A program made the translations under genes and the position numbers. Source: Mycolicibacter heraklionensis (GTDB lineage Bacteria; Actinomycetota; Actinomycetes; Mycobacteriales; Mycobacteriaceae). Taken from it: a stretch of DNA of 37,063 bases. Numbering within the stretch: the stretch's first letter is position 1; every line of letters starts with the position of its first letter. Below the pieces are notes generated by a model. That model was not told the origin of the DNA. It ran no database searches and saw only the letters and a list, made by a program, of their open reading frames with translations. Shown here in pieces: positions 1 to 7,920 of the stretch. The stretch is taken from the NCBI RefSeq assembly GCF_001021505.1, contig NZ_LDPO01000029.1, positions 1-37,063 on the forward strand, given 5' to 3'.

Positions 1-3000
1 TCGGCCCGGCGCGCTACCTGGCGAGCAGCGCGGAGGAGCTGTCCGCGCTGCTGACGCCGGTGCTGGCGGCCCGTCCGCCGTTCACCGGTGGCCCGGCCGA
101 GACGACACGGCATCTGTTGGTGATCATCGACGACCCGGACTTCGACCTGGCGGCCTCGTCGCTGGGGGCGGCGCGTGCCGGGGTGACTATCGTGCAGCGC
201 GGCGCCGCAGCGCCGAGTCGGGAGCAGTATTCCGACCCCGAGCGCCCGATCCTGCGGATCGGCTCAGGTGGGTCGTCCCTCGACCGCTGGCAGACCGGGG
301 GCTGGCAGCGGTATGTCGACGAGGCCGACCAGCTGGGCGCCGACGAGGCCGCGCACCTGGCGCGACGGTTGTCGCGCTGGGATTCCAACCCGACGCATGC
401 CGGGTTGCGCTCGGCGGGCACCCGTGGCGCCACCTTCACCACCCTGCTGGGTATCCCCGACGCCTCGCGCCTCGACGTTCCCGCCCTGTGGGCGCCCCGC
501 AACCGCGACGAGGAACTGCGGGTTCCGATCGGGGTGACCGCGACCGGCGAGCCGTTGATCTTTGATCTCAAGGATGAGGCCGAGGGCGGGATGGGCCCGC
601 ACGGGTTGATGATCGGCATGACCGGTTCGGGCAAGTCGCAGACCTTGATGGCGATCCTGCTGTCACTGCTGACCACGCATTCCGCGGATCGGTTGATCGT
701 GATCTACGCCGACTTCAAGGGTGAGGCCGGTGCCGACATCTTCCGGCACTTCCCGCAGGTCGTCGCGGTCATCTCGAACATGGCCGAGAAGCGCTCGCTG
801 GCCGATCGGTTCGCCGACACCCTGCGCGGGGAAGTGGCCCGGCGGGAGTTGTTGTTGCGTGAGGCGGGCCGGCGGGTGCAGGGCAGTGCGTTCAACTCGG
901 TGACCGAGTACGAGGCGGCGATCGCCGCCGGCCACGACCTGGCGCCGATCCCGACACTGTTCATCGTGGCTGACGAGTTCACCCTCATGCTGGCTGATCA
1001 CCCGGAGTACGCCGAACTGTTCGACTACGTCGCGCGTAAGGGACGTTCGTTCCGGATCCACATCCTGTTCGCCTCGCAGACGCTGGACGTGGGCAAGATC
1101 AAGGACATCGACAAGAACACCTCGTATCGGATCGGTCTGAAGGTCGCCAGCCCGAGTGTGTCGCGGCAGATCATCGGGGTCGAGGACGCCTATCACATCG
1201 AGTCCGGCAAAGAGCACAAGGGCGAGGGCTTCCTGGTGCCGGCTCCCGGCGCGGCGCCGATCAAGTTCCGCAGCACCTACGTCGACGGCATCTACGACCC
1301 GCCGCAGCAGTCCCGGGCCGTGGTGATGCACGCGATTCCCGAGCCGACATTGTTCACCGCGGGTGCGGTCGACTCCGGGCAGGAGACCACCGTGGTGGTC
1401 GAGGCCGACGAGGAGACACACGCCCCGCCGCGCAAGCTGATCGCGACGATCGGCGACCAGCTGGCGAACTACGGGCCGCAGGCCCCGGCACTGTGGTTGC
1501 CGCCGCTGGACGAGCCGATCCCGCTGGCCGCGGCGTTGGCCCGGGCCGGGATCGGGGAGCGGCAGCTGCGCTGGCCGCTGGGGGAGATCGACAAACCCTT
1601 CGACATGCGCCGGGATCCGCTGGTGTTCGACGCCCGCTCCGCGTCGGGGAACATGCTCATTCACGGTGGCCCCAAGTCGGGCAAGACCACCGCTCTGCAG
1701 ACGTTCATCCTCTCGGCGGCCAGCCTGCACTCACCGCGGGAGGTGAGCTTCTACTGCCTGGACTACGGCGGCGGGCAGCTGCGGGCCTTGGAGGACCTGG
1801 CCCATGTGGGCAGTGTCGCCTCGGGGCTGGAGCCGGAGAAGATCCGCCGCACCTTCGGGGAGTTGGAGCAGTTGTTGACGGCGCGTCAGCAGCGCGAGGC
1901 GTTCCGGGATGGCAGCATCGGCTCGCTCAACGACGGCTACGGTGAAGTGTTCTTGGTCATCGACAACCTGTATGCGTTCAGCCGGGATAACACCGACCAG
2001 TTCAATACCCGTAACCCGTTGCTGGCCAAGGTCACCGAGCTGGTCAACGTCGGGCTGGCCTACGGCATCCACGTCATCGTGACCACCCCCAGCTGGCTGG
2101 AGGTCCCGCTGGCGATGCGGGACGGGCTCGGGTTGCGCCTGGAGCTCAAACTGCACGACCCGCGCGACAGCAACGTCCGTGTTGCCGGGGCGTTGACGCG
2201 TCCGGCGGAGGCGGTGCCGGCCAACCAGCCCGGTCGTGGTCTGACGATGGCCGCCGAGCACTTCCTGATCGCCCAACCCGATCTAACCCAGATCGCCGAG
2301 CTCAACGCCCGGCATCCCGGGTTGGCCGCACCCCCGGTGCGGTTGTTGCCGACCAACCTGGCCCCCGAAGAGGTCGGGGCGCTCTACCCGGCACCCGAGC
2401 ACATCGTGATCGGGGTGCGTGAAGAGGACCTGGCCCCGGTCGAGGTGGACTTCACCGCCAACCCACTGCTGCTGGTGCTCGGCGACGCCAAGTCCGGCAA
2501 AACCACCCTGCTGCGCCACCTCATCCGCACCGTGCGGGACAACAACACCGCCGAGCAGGTGGCGTTCACCGTGATCGATCGCCGCCTGCACCTCGTCGAC
2601 GAACCCCTCTACCCCGACAACGAGTACACCGCCAACGTCGACCGGGTCATCCCCGCCATGCTGGGCCTGTCGGCGTTGATCGGCTCCCGACGCCCCCCGG
2701 CAGGATTGTCGGCGGCGGACCTGGCGGCCTGGCGCTACGACGGGCACACCCACTACCTGATCATCGACGACGTCGACGCCATCCCCGACACCCCCGCACT
2801 ATCGGGGCCCTACGCCGGGCAACGGCCCTGGACCACCCTGATCGAGTTGCTGTCCCAAGCCGGCGATCTGGGCCTGCGGGTCATCGTCACCGCACGAGCC
2901 ACCGGCTCAGCACACGCCCTGATGACCAACCCGCTGCTCCGACGGCTCAACGACCTACAAGCCACCACCCTCATGCTCTCCGGCAACCCCGCCGACAGCG

Positions 3001-3125
3001 GCAAAATCCGCGGCCAACGCTTCAGCCGCCTCCCCGCAGGACGAGCAATCCTGCTAGCCGACAACGACGAACCCACCTACCTCCAACTAGTCAACCCAAC
3101 ATTCAGCCAAACCTTGACGCGCTAG
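1..3125 (+). CDS. eccC3: ESX-3 secretion ATPase EccC3 (5' partial)
   Basis: Motor ATPase of the ESX-3 type VII secretion system, membrane-anchored with cytosolic FtsK/SpoIIIE-type ATPase domains. The reading frame is open from base 3, so the N-terminal membrane segments and the start lie outside the window. Three nucleotide-binding domains are visible: P-loops GMTGSGKS (about 615-638), GGPKSGKT (about 1666-1689) and GDAKSGKT (2481-2504), with Walker B-like stretches VADEF, LVIDN and LIIDD. The sequence tracks M. tuberculosis EccC3 closely and is clearly unlike EccC1, EccC5 or EccC2 as I recall them. After QLVNP the C-terminal tail (TFSQTLTR) differs from the M. tuberculosis tail. The last 400 bases or so are rich in C- and A-ending codons, including rare CTA, unlike the upstream part. 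All three P-loops are intact, so the motor itself looks functional. It is followed directly by eccD3 rather than by PE5-PPE4-esxGH-espG3. Confidence 0.96.
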   Translation, partial: GPARYLASSAEELSALLTPVLAARPPFTGGPAETTRHLLVIIDDPDFDLAASSLGAARAGVTIVQRGAAAPSREQYSDPERPILRIGSGGSSLDRWQTGGWQRYVDEADQLGADEAAHLARRLSRWDSNPTHAGLRSAGTRGATFTTLLGIPDASRLDVPALWAPRNRDEELRVPIGVTATGEPLIFDLKDEAEGGMGPHGLMIGMTGSGKSQTLMAILLSLLTTHSADRLIVIYADFKGEAGADIFRHFPQVVAVISNMAEKRSLADRFADTLRGEVARRELLLREAGRRVQGSAFNSVTEYEAAIAAGHDLAPIPTLFIVADEFTLMLADHPEYAELFDYVARKGRSFRIHILFASQTLDVGKIKDIDKNTSYRIGLKVASPSVSRQIIGVEDAYHIESGKEHKGEGFLVPAPGAAPIKFRSTYVDGIYDPPQQSRAVVMHAIPEPTLFTAGAVDSGQETTVVVEADEETHAPPRKLIATIGDQLANYGPQAPALWLPPLDEPIPLAAALARAGIGERQLRWPLGEIDKPFDMRRDPLVFDARSASGNMLIHGGPKSGKTTALQTFILSAASLHSPREVSFYCLDYGGGQLRALEDLAHVGSVASGLEPEKIRRTFGELEQLLTARQQREAFRDGSIGSLNDGYGEVFLVIDNLYAFSRDNTDQFNTRNPLLAKVTELVNVGLAYGIHVIVTTPSWLEVPLAMRDGLGLRLELKLHDPRDSNVRVAGALTRPAEAVPANQPGRGLTMAAEHFLIAQPDLTQIAELNARHPGLAAPPVRLLPTNLAPEEVGALYPAPEHIVIGVREEDLAPVEVDFTANPLLLVLGDAKSGKTTLLRHLIRTVRDNNTAEQVAFTVIDRRLHLVDEPLYPDNEYTANVDRVIPAMLGLSALIGSRRPPAGLSAADLAAWRYDGHTHYLIIDDVDAIPDTPALSGPYAGQRPWTTLIELLSQAGDLGLRVIVTARATGSAHALMTNPLLRRLNDLQATTLMLSGNPADSGKIRGQRFSRLPAGRAILLADNDEPTYLQLVNPTFSQTLTR

Positions 3126-3136
3126 GAGAAGAACCC

Positions 3137-3166
3137 ATGTCCCTTCTGAAGCTGAGGACCTCGTGA
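3137..3166 (+). pseudogene. 9-codon mini-ORF, probable esxG start remnant at a deletion joint
   Basis: A 9-codon ORF encoding MSLLKLRTS lies between eccC3 and eccD3. It has a good Shine-Dalgarno (AGGAGA, overlapping the eccC3 stop) six bases before its ATG, and its TGA overlaps the eccD3 start. The first four residues match the EsxG N-terminus (MSLL) as I recall it. In other mycobacteria esxG, esxH and espG3 lie here, so the simplest reading is a fusion of the first codons of esxG to the last codons of espG3. Keeping the start, the stop and the overlap would preserve translational coupling to eccD3. The espG3 origin of the tail is inference. Confidence 0.6.
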
Positions 3167-4557
3167 TGGCCAACGCTGTGATACCGATCGTGCGGATAGC
3201 TGTCCTGGCCGAGAGCCGGCTGACGGAGATTGCTCTGCCCGCGGACCTACCGCTGCGCGAAATCCTGCCCACCGTCCAGCGTTTGGTGGTGCCAACCACC
3301 TCCGATGAGGCCCAAGACAGTGCCGGCGACACCAACCGGCTCAGCCTCGCGCCGATCGGCGGCGCACCGTTCAGCTTGGACGCCAGCCTGGACACCGTCG
3401 GCGTGGTCGACGGAGATCTGCTGGCCCTGCAACCGGTGCCTTCCGGCCCGACGGCGCCCGGCATCGTCGAAGACATCGCGGATGCCGCGGTGATCTTCTC
3501 GGCCTCTCGGCGCACGCCGTGGCGACCGGGGCACATCCAGCGCGGGGCAGTGGCGGCCGTCGTTGGACTGGTCTTGGCAGCAACATCGTTGGCGGTTGTC
3601 TATCGGGTGGTGACCGGGGCACCGGCAGGACTCTTCGCGGCCGGAGCGATCGCCGTGCTCACCGCCCTTACCGCCTTGGTCGCACGTCCACCGCATGACG
3701 GGGTGTTGTCGATCGCCGCACTGGCGCCGATCGCCGCTGCGCTGACCCTCGCGGTGCCGGGGCAATTCGGTCCGGCGCAGGTGACGCTGGGAGCCGCCGG
3801 GGTTGCCGCGTGGTCGCTGATCCGTATCGTCGGTTCGCACCGCCAACTCGGATTCTTCACCGCCACAACCGTGCTCGGCGCGGGGGTCGCACTGGCGGCC
3901 GCGGTCGAGACGGTGTGGCAGCTGCCGCTGAGCACGCTCGGCGGCGGTCTGATCGTCGCGGCGTTGCTGGTCACGGTCTCGGCGCCGCAACTGTCCGCGC
4001 TGTGGGCACGGTTCCCGCTGCCCGTGATCCCCGCGCCGGGTGACCCGACCCCGGCGGCGCCGTCGCTGCGGGTGCTGGAAGACCTGCCCCGGCGGGTACA
4101 GGCCGGTGACGCCTTCCAAACCGGATTCATCGCCGGTGCTGCGCTGCTCAGCGCTCTCGGCTCGGTTGCCATTGCCGCTCAACCCGAAACGGTTCCGGCG
4201 TGGGGATGGTACGTGGTGGCGGCGGCCGCCGCGGCGGCCGCGCTGCGGGCACGCGTGTGGGATTCGTCGGCGAGCAAACTGTGGTCGCTGGCTCAGCCCT
4301 ACCTGGTGACAGCGGCACTGTTCGTGCTCTACGCCGCAACGGGCCGCTACCCGGCTGCGCTGATCGCCGTAGCGGTGCTCGCCGTCCTGACGTCGGCATG
4401 GGTGTTGGCCTCGGCGTTTCCGGCCGTCGCCGACCCGCACAGCTATTCGTTGCCGGTGCGCCGACTGGTCGGCTTCCTCGCTTCGGGTCTGGACGCGTCA
4501 CTGATACCGGTGATCGCCTACTTGGTCGGCATTTTCGCCTGGGTGCTCAATCGATGA
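3163..4557 (+). CDS. eccD3: ESX-3 membrane channel component EccD3
   Basis: Polytopic membrane subunit of the ESX-3 complex, which forms the large membrane vestibule of type VII systems. The N-terminal ~95 residues form the ubiquitin-like (YukD-type) cytosolic domain (VPIVRIAVLAESRLTE and the LDTVGVVDGDLL stretch). They are followed by about eleven hydrophobic helices from residue ~120 to the end. At 464 residues it is close to M. tuberculosis EccD3 (about 472) and ends with the same AWVLNR motif. The GTG at 3163 aligns best with the family N-terminus (MPANAV versus MMANAV) and overlaps the preceding TGA as GTGA; the ATG at 3166 is the alternative. The 3' end overlaps mycP3 as ATGA. No frame damage or missing segment is visible. 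Confidence 0.96.
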   Translation: MMANAVIPIVRIAVLAESRLTEIALPADLPLREILPTVQRLVVPTTSDEAQDSAGDTNRLSLAPIGGAPFSLDASLDTVGVVDGDLLALQPVPSGPTAPGIVEDIADAAVIFSASRRTPWRPGHIQRGAVAAVVGLVLAATSLAVVYRVVTGAPAGLFAAGAIAVLTALTALVARPPHDGVLSIAALAPIAAALTLAVPGQFGPAQVTLGAAGVAAWSLIRIVGSHRQLGFFTATTVLGAGVALAAAVETVWQLPLSTLGGGLIVAALLVTVSAPQLSALWARFPLPVIPAPGDPTPAAPSLRVLEDLPRRVQAGDAFQTGFIAGAALLSALGSVAIAAQPETVPAWGWYVVAAAAAAAALRARVWDSSASKLWSLAQPYLVTAALFVLYAATGRYPAALIAVAVLAVLTSAWVLASAFPAVADPHSYSLPVRRLVGFLASGLDASLIPVIAYLVGIFAWVLNR

Positions 4558-5963
4558 TCGGTTCCCGAATCGCTCAGGGCCGCAGGGCGATCCGGCTCGG
4601 CGGTCTGGCCGGGGTGCTCGCCGTGGCGCTGTGGACGGCGCCGCCGGTCTTGGCGATCACCCCGCCGACCGTCGACGTCGACGCGGCACCGCCGAGCGGG
4701 ACGCCGGGACCGGTGCAGGCCACCCAGCAGAACGGCGAGTGCAGCATCAGCGGGCTCATCGGCGGGACTGATGTGAGTGATCCCTCTCCTGGGCAGCGGC
4801 AGCTTGATCTTCCTGCGGCATGGCAGTTCTCGCGCGGCGACGGCCAGACGGTGGCCGTCATCGACACCGGGGTGCGGCCCGGCCCACGGCTGCCGGCCGT
4901 CGAGGCGGGTGGCGACTACATCGGTACCACCGACGGTCTCACCGACTGTGACGGGCACGGAACACTGATCGCCGGACTGATCGCCGGCCAGCCCGGCGAC
5001 GACGGCTTCGCCGGTGTCGCCCCGGCGGCACGGCTGCTGTCCTTACGGGCGATATCGGCAAAGATCACGCCGACAGCATCGCACGGTGATCCCGAGCTGA
5101 CCCGCGCGTCGGCCGACGTCACGGCGCTGAGCCGCGCGATTGTGCACGCGGCCGATCTCGGTGCCGGGGTGATCGTCGTTTCGGCAGTGCACTGCCTGGC
5201 CGCCGACCGCGCCATCGACCAGTCCGAACTCGGTGCGGCGATCCGCTACGCGGCCGTCGACAAAGACGCTGTTGTGGTCGCCGCCGCCGGTGACAGCGGC
5301 GCCACCGGTTCCGTCGCGGGCGGAAGTGCCTGCCAATCCAACCCGCTGACGGATCTGAGTCGGCCGAACGACCCGCGCAACTGGGCTGGCGTAACTTCGG
5401 TGTCGATCCCGTCGTCCTGGCAGCCCTATGTCCTCTCGGTTGCCTCGGCCACGCCAAGCGGCCAGCCCTCGAAATTCACGATGTCCGGACCGTGGGTGGG
5501 GCTTGCCGCGCCGGGCGAGAACATCGTGTCGGTGAGTAACCGCGACGACGGTGGTCTTGCCAACGGGCTGCCCGGTGCCCGGCAACAGTTGGTGCCGCTC
5601 AACGGCACCGGCTATGCGTCCGGTTACGTGGCCGGTATCGCGGCGCTGGTCCGCAGCCGGTACCCGGAACTGAGTGCAGCGCAGGTGATCCACCGGATCA
5701 CTGCGACCGCGCACAACACGGCCCGGGCGCCGTCCAACCTCCTTGGTGCCGGATCCGTTGACCCCGTGGCCGCACTGACCTGGCAGTTGCCCGCCGGATC
5801 CGCCCCGGGCTCGGAGCCGGCGAAGCGGGCGGTTCTGCCGCCGGAGCCGGCACCGAAGAACTACACGCCGCAACTCGTCGCACTCGGCGGCGTGGCGGCG
5901 CTGGCATTGGCCGTCGGGGGCGCCGCAATCGCGGCGCGCCGGAGAAAGGAGAGCACCCTGTGA
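4554..5963 (+). CDS. mycP3: Mycosin MycP3, predicted catalytically inactive
   Basis: Membrane-anchored subtilisin-like protein of ESX-3, placed outside the cytoplasmic membrane. Features in order: signal peptide (residues ~1-37, ending VLA), N-terminal extension with the conserved GECSISG cysteine, subtilase domain, Pro/Ala-rich linker, and a C-terminal membrane helix followed by ARRRKES. The catalytic Asp (IDTGV, D104) and His (DGHGT, H135) are present. The Ser motif reads GTGYASGY instead of GTSYA: codon 5610-5612 is GGC, giving Gly353. The oxyanion Asn motif AAAGN reads AAAGD (codon 5292-5294, D247). Both changes remove groups needed for catalysis, while the fold-defining cysteines and flanking sequence remain. 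Length, 469 residues, is normal (M. tuberculosis about 461). Published work on other mycosins indicates that their presence, not proteolysis, is needed for secretion, so a scaffold role is plausible. It overlaps eccD3 (ATGA) and eccE3 (GTGA). Confidence 0.95.
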   Translation: MIGSRIAQGRRAIRLGGLAGVLAVALWTAPPVLAITPPTVDVDAAPPSGTPGPVQATQQNGECSISGLIGGTDVSDPSPGQRQLDLPAAWQFSRGDGQTVAVIDTGVRPGPRLPAVEAGGDYIGTTDGLTDCDGHGTLIAGLIAGQPGDDGFAGVAPAARLLSLRAISAKITPTASHGDPELTRASADVTALSRAIVHAADLGAGVIVVSAVHCLAADRAIDQSELGAAIRYAAVDKDAVVVAAAGDSGATGSVAGGSACQSNPLTDLSRPNDPRNWAGVTSVSIPSSWQPYVLSVASATPSGQPSKFTMSGPWVGLAAPGENIVSVSNRDDGGLANGLPGARQQLVPLNGTGYASGYVAGIAALVRSRYPELSAAQVIHRITATAHNTARAPSNLLGAGSVDPVAALTWQLPAGSAPGSEPAKRAVLPPEPAPKNYTPQLVALGGVAALALAVGGAAIAARRRKESTL

Positions 5964-6958
5964 GCACCCACCGATCACCGCTGCCCGGTACGGGGCGAAT
6001 CACCCTGGTGCTGTTGGCCACTGCGGCCGCAACCACGGCCTATCCCTGGCAGTCGGCGCGCGAGCGCTGGGTGCTGGGCATCGGAATCGCCGTCGCGGTC
6101 GCGTTGTTGGCGCAGTGGCGCGGTTTGCCGCTGTCCACGATTCTGCGACGCCGCGCATCGATCAACCGCCCCAAACAAGGGGAACGCCGAGCACGCAGAA
6201 CCGTCACCGACCCGCGGGTCACCGTGCTGCTGAGGGTCGCAGCGCGGCAGGAAGACACCGACTCGCTTCCGCTGCCGCTGATCGCTCGCTATCTGGACCG
6301 TTACGGCCTGCGGGCCGACGCGATCCGGGTCACCAGCCGAGACGTCGGTGATCATGCCGGTGCGCGCGAGCGGACCACGTGGATCGGCCTGACGTTCGCC
6401 GCTGTCGACAATCTCGCGGCGCTGCAGGCACGTTCCCCGGGCATTCCCCTGCACCAGACCGCTGTGGTGGTGGCACGGCGCCTCGCCGATCACCTCCGCG
6501 AATCCGGCTGGGCGGCCAACGTGGTCGAGCCCGACGACATCCCAGAGCTGGACACCGCAGGCTCCCGCGAGACCTGGCACAGCGTTGTCCAGGCGGACGG
6601 GGATCACCTAGCCGCATACCGGGCTGCGCCCCGCCAAGACGTGCCGGAGCTGCTCGCGAAGGTCTGGTCTTACCCGGCGCCTGAAACATGGACGGCCCTG
6701 GAGATCGCCGGCATCGGCGACGATCAGACACTGGCCTTCGCTGCCGCATTCCGCACTGGCGCCCAACCCGGCGGTGGTGGACCGCTGCCCGGGCTCAGCC
6801 CGCAACCGGGAAACCAGCGGGCATCGCTGGCGGCGCTGCATCCGTCGTCGGTCCATCGCCTGGACGGCCATGCCGTCGTGGCCCGCGACTGGCTGACTCG
6901 GCTCCGGTGGCCCAGCAGCACCGCGCGGCGGTCGCCGACTGATGCCACTGTGGGCTGA
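5960..6958 (+). CDS. eccE3: ESX-3 membrane complex subunit EccE3
   Basis: EccE family subunit at the periphery of the ESX-3 inner-membrane complex. Two N-terminal transmembrane helices are visible (residues ~12-32 and ~37-55). A soluble domain follows with conserved blocks LIARYLDRYGLRADAIRVTSRD, TTWIGLTFAAVDNLAALQARS and RRLADHLRESGW; these match M. tuberculosis EccE3 closely as recalled. It has 332 residues (M. tuberculosis 331). The GTG start overlaps the mycP3 stop as GTGA, indicating translational coupling. It is the last gene of the ESX-3 operon here. No ESX gene follows, and the next gene has its own probable leaderless promoter. Confidence 0.94.
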   Translation: MSTHRSPLPGTGRITLVLLATAAATTAYPWQSARERWVLGIGIAVAVALLAQWRGLPLSTILRRRASINRPKQGERRARRTVTDPRVTVLLRVAARQEDTDSLPLPLIARYLDRYGLRADAIRVTSRDVGDHAGARERTTWIGLTFAAVDNLAALQARSPGIPLHQTAVVVARRLADHLRESGWAANVVEPDDIPELDTAGSRETWHSVVQADGDHLAAYRAAPRQDVPELLAKVWSYPAPETWTALEIAGIGDDQTLAFAAAFRTGAQPGGGGPLPGLSPQPGNQRASLAALHPSSVHRLDGHAVVARDWLTRLRWPSSTARRSPTDATVG

Positions 6959-7155
6959 ACAGCAGCTGGCCTTGACCGCGGCTGGCCGTCGAATGCATTG
7001 GTGACTCTGCCGATTCAACCCGAATGCCGAGGCCGAATTGCCGCGAAGGTGCACTATTGGCTACGGCTGATTCCTCAGCTGAGCGGGCCATCGAGCGATA
7101 CCGCCGAGCGGCCACCGAGTCGGTCGGCCCTGGCCTGGCGGCAAACGGGGGTGGC

Positions 7156-7161
7156 TATTCT
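7156..7161 (+). promoter_or_regulatory. Probable -10 box of a leaderless promoter
   Basis: TATTCT fits the mycobacterial TANNNT -10 pattern and ends six bases before the ATG at 7168. That is the usual spacing when transcription starts on the start codon itself. No convincing -35 or Shine-Dalgarno is visible, which agrees with a leaderless transcript. Confidence 0.4.
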
Positions 7162-7167
7162 TTGCCG

Positions 7168-7920
7168 ATGGACAGCCAAACAGCCGGCAGCCAAGGGCCA
7201 TCCTCCGAGGAACCGCCAGAGCAGCCGGTAAGTGACGCTGCCACCCAGCCTGCACGACCGTGGCTCCCAGTGGCCATTGGTGCCGCCGCCCTCGTTATGG
7301 TCATTGCCCTGATCGCCGCTGCGCTGGTCGCCGCTGCGCTGATTGTGAGTCGCCGCGGCCATGAGCCCGAGTCACTTCATCCACCAAAGAGTGGCGTGTC
7401 TGACAGCTCGTTGTCGAGCAGATGCAGCCCCAGCACGGTGCCGCTCGCCAGCCTCGATCACCGCACTGCCGACGAGCCCCGGCTGGCGCTGCCCCAACCG
7501 CCCGGCTGGCACTTGGACCCCGCACAGAGACCACCGGCAGTTCGGGCGGTGATGCAAGGTCCGGGAAGTGAGGCCAACCGCTACCAGCCGAACGCCGTTG
7601 TGACACTGGAGAACCTCACCGGGACAGCCGGAACTCCACAAGAAGCACTCGATTGGGAAATCGAGGGGTTATCCAAGATCGGCGTTCTTCTTGACCGCAT
7701 CCCCAGCACTGTTTGCGGCTACCCCGCCGTGACGCTGACCTACGACATGGGGCTGGCCAATCACGAGGCTACCTGCCTGATCGTTGCGGGTCGGGACAGC
7801 GACGACAAGCTCTGGGCGGCCGTAGTCACCGTTCAGGCTTTCGGTCCAGATCATCCGGCCTACGTGAGTGAAAAGTACGCGATACTCACTGGCTTCCAGT
7901 TCGCCTTCGCCGGCGACTAA
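7168..7920 (+). CDS. LpqN/LpqT-like membrane-anchored protein
   Basis: A 250-residue protein with a short cytosolic N-terminus rich in Gln, Ser and Pro, one strong transmembrane helix (residues ~31-58, WLPVAIGAAALVMV onward) and an exported C-terminal domain. The domain has the layout of the mycobacterial LpqN/LpqT family: LPQPPGW near its start, then NAVVTLENLTG, a PQEAL segment, a conserved Cys/Gly-Tyr-Pro block (TVCGYPAVTLTYDMG) and a closing FQFAF strand. Unlike LpqN it has a membrane helix and no lipobox. LpqN-like domains have been linked to cell-envelope lipid processes; the ligand here is unknown. The frame is open upstream to 7024, but the ATG at 7168 is preferred because of the -10 spacing and because upstream codons look non-coding. 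Its TAA overlaps the stop of the convergent sulfatase gene. Confidence 0.75.
   Translation: MDSQTAGSQGPSSEEPPEQPVSDAATQPARPWLPVAIGAAALVMVIALIAAALVAAALIVSRRGHEPESLHPPKSGVSDSSLSSRCSPSTVPLASLDHRTADEPRLALPQPPGWHLDPAQRPPAVRAVMQGPGSEANRYQPNAVVTLENLTGTAGTPQEALDWEIEGLSKIGVLLDRIPSTVCGYPAVTLTYDMGLANHEATCLIVAGRDSDDKLWAAVVTVQAFGPDHPAYVSEKYAILTGFQFAFAGD

Noticed and set aside
663..1730. Long minus-strand open frame (355 codons) inside eccC3
   Set aside because: It is antisense to a strongly conserved gene, and its Arg/Gly/Val/Asp-rich product has no motif; long antisense frames are common in GC-rich DNA.
3126..3165. Engineered deletion scar between eccC3 and eccD3
   Set aside because: No loxP, FRT, resistance-cassette or linker sequence is visible, and PE5-PPE4 are missing as well; a natural deletion or assembly problem is more likely.
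5960..6958. Reading the operon as ESX-5 because ESX-5-type genes occur at the other end
   Set aside because: EccC, EccD, MycP and EccE sequences all match the ESX-3 versions; EccC5 is clearly different over the whole visible part.
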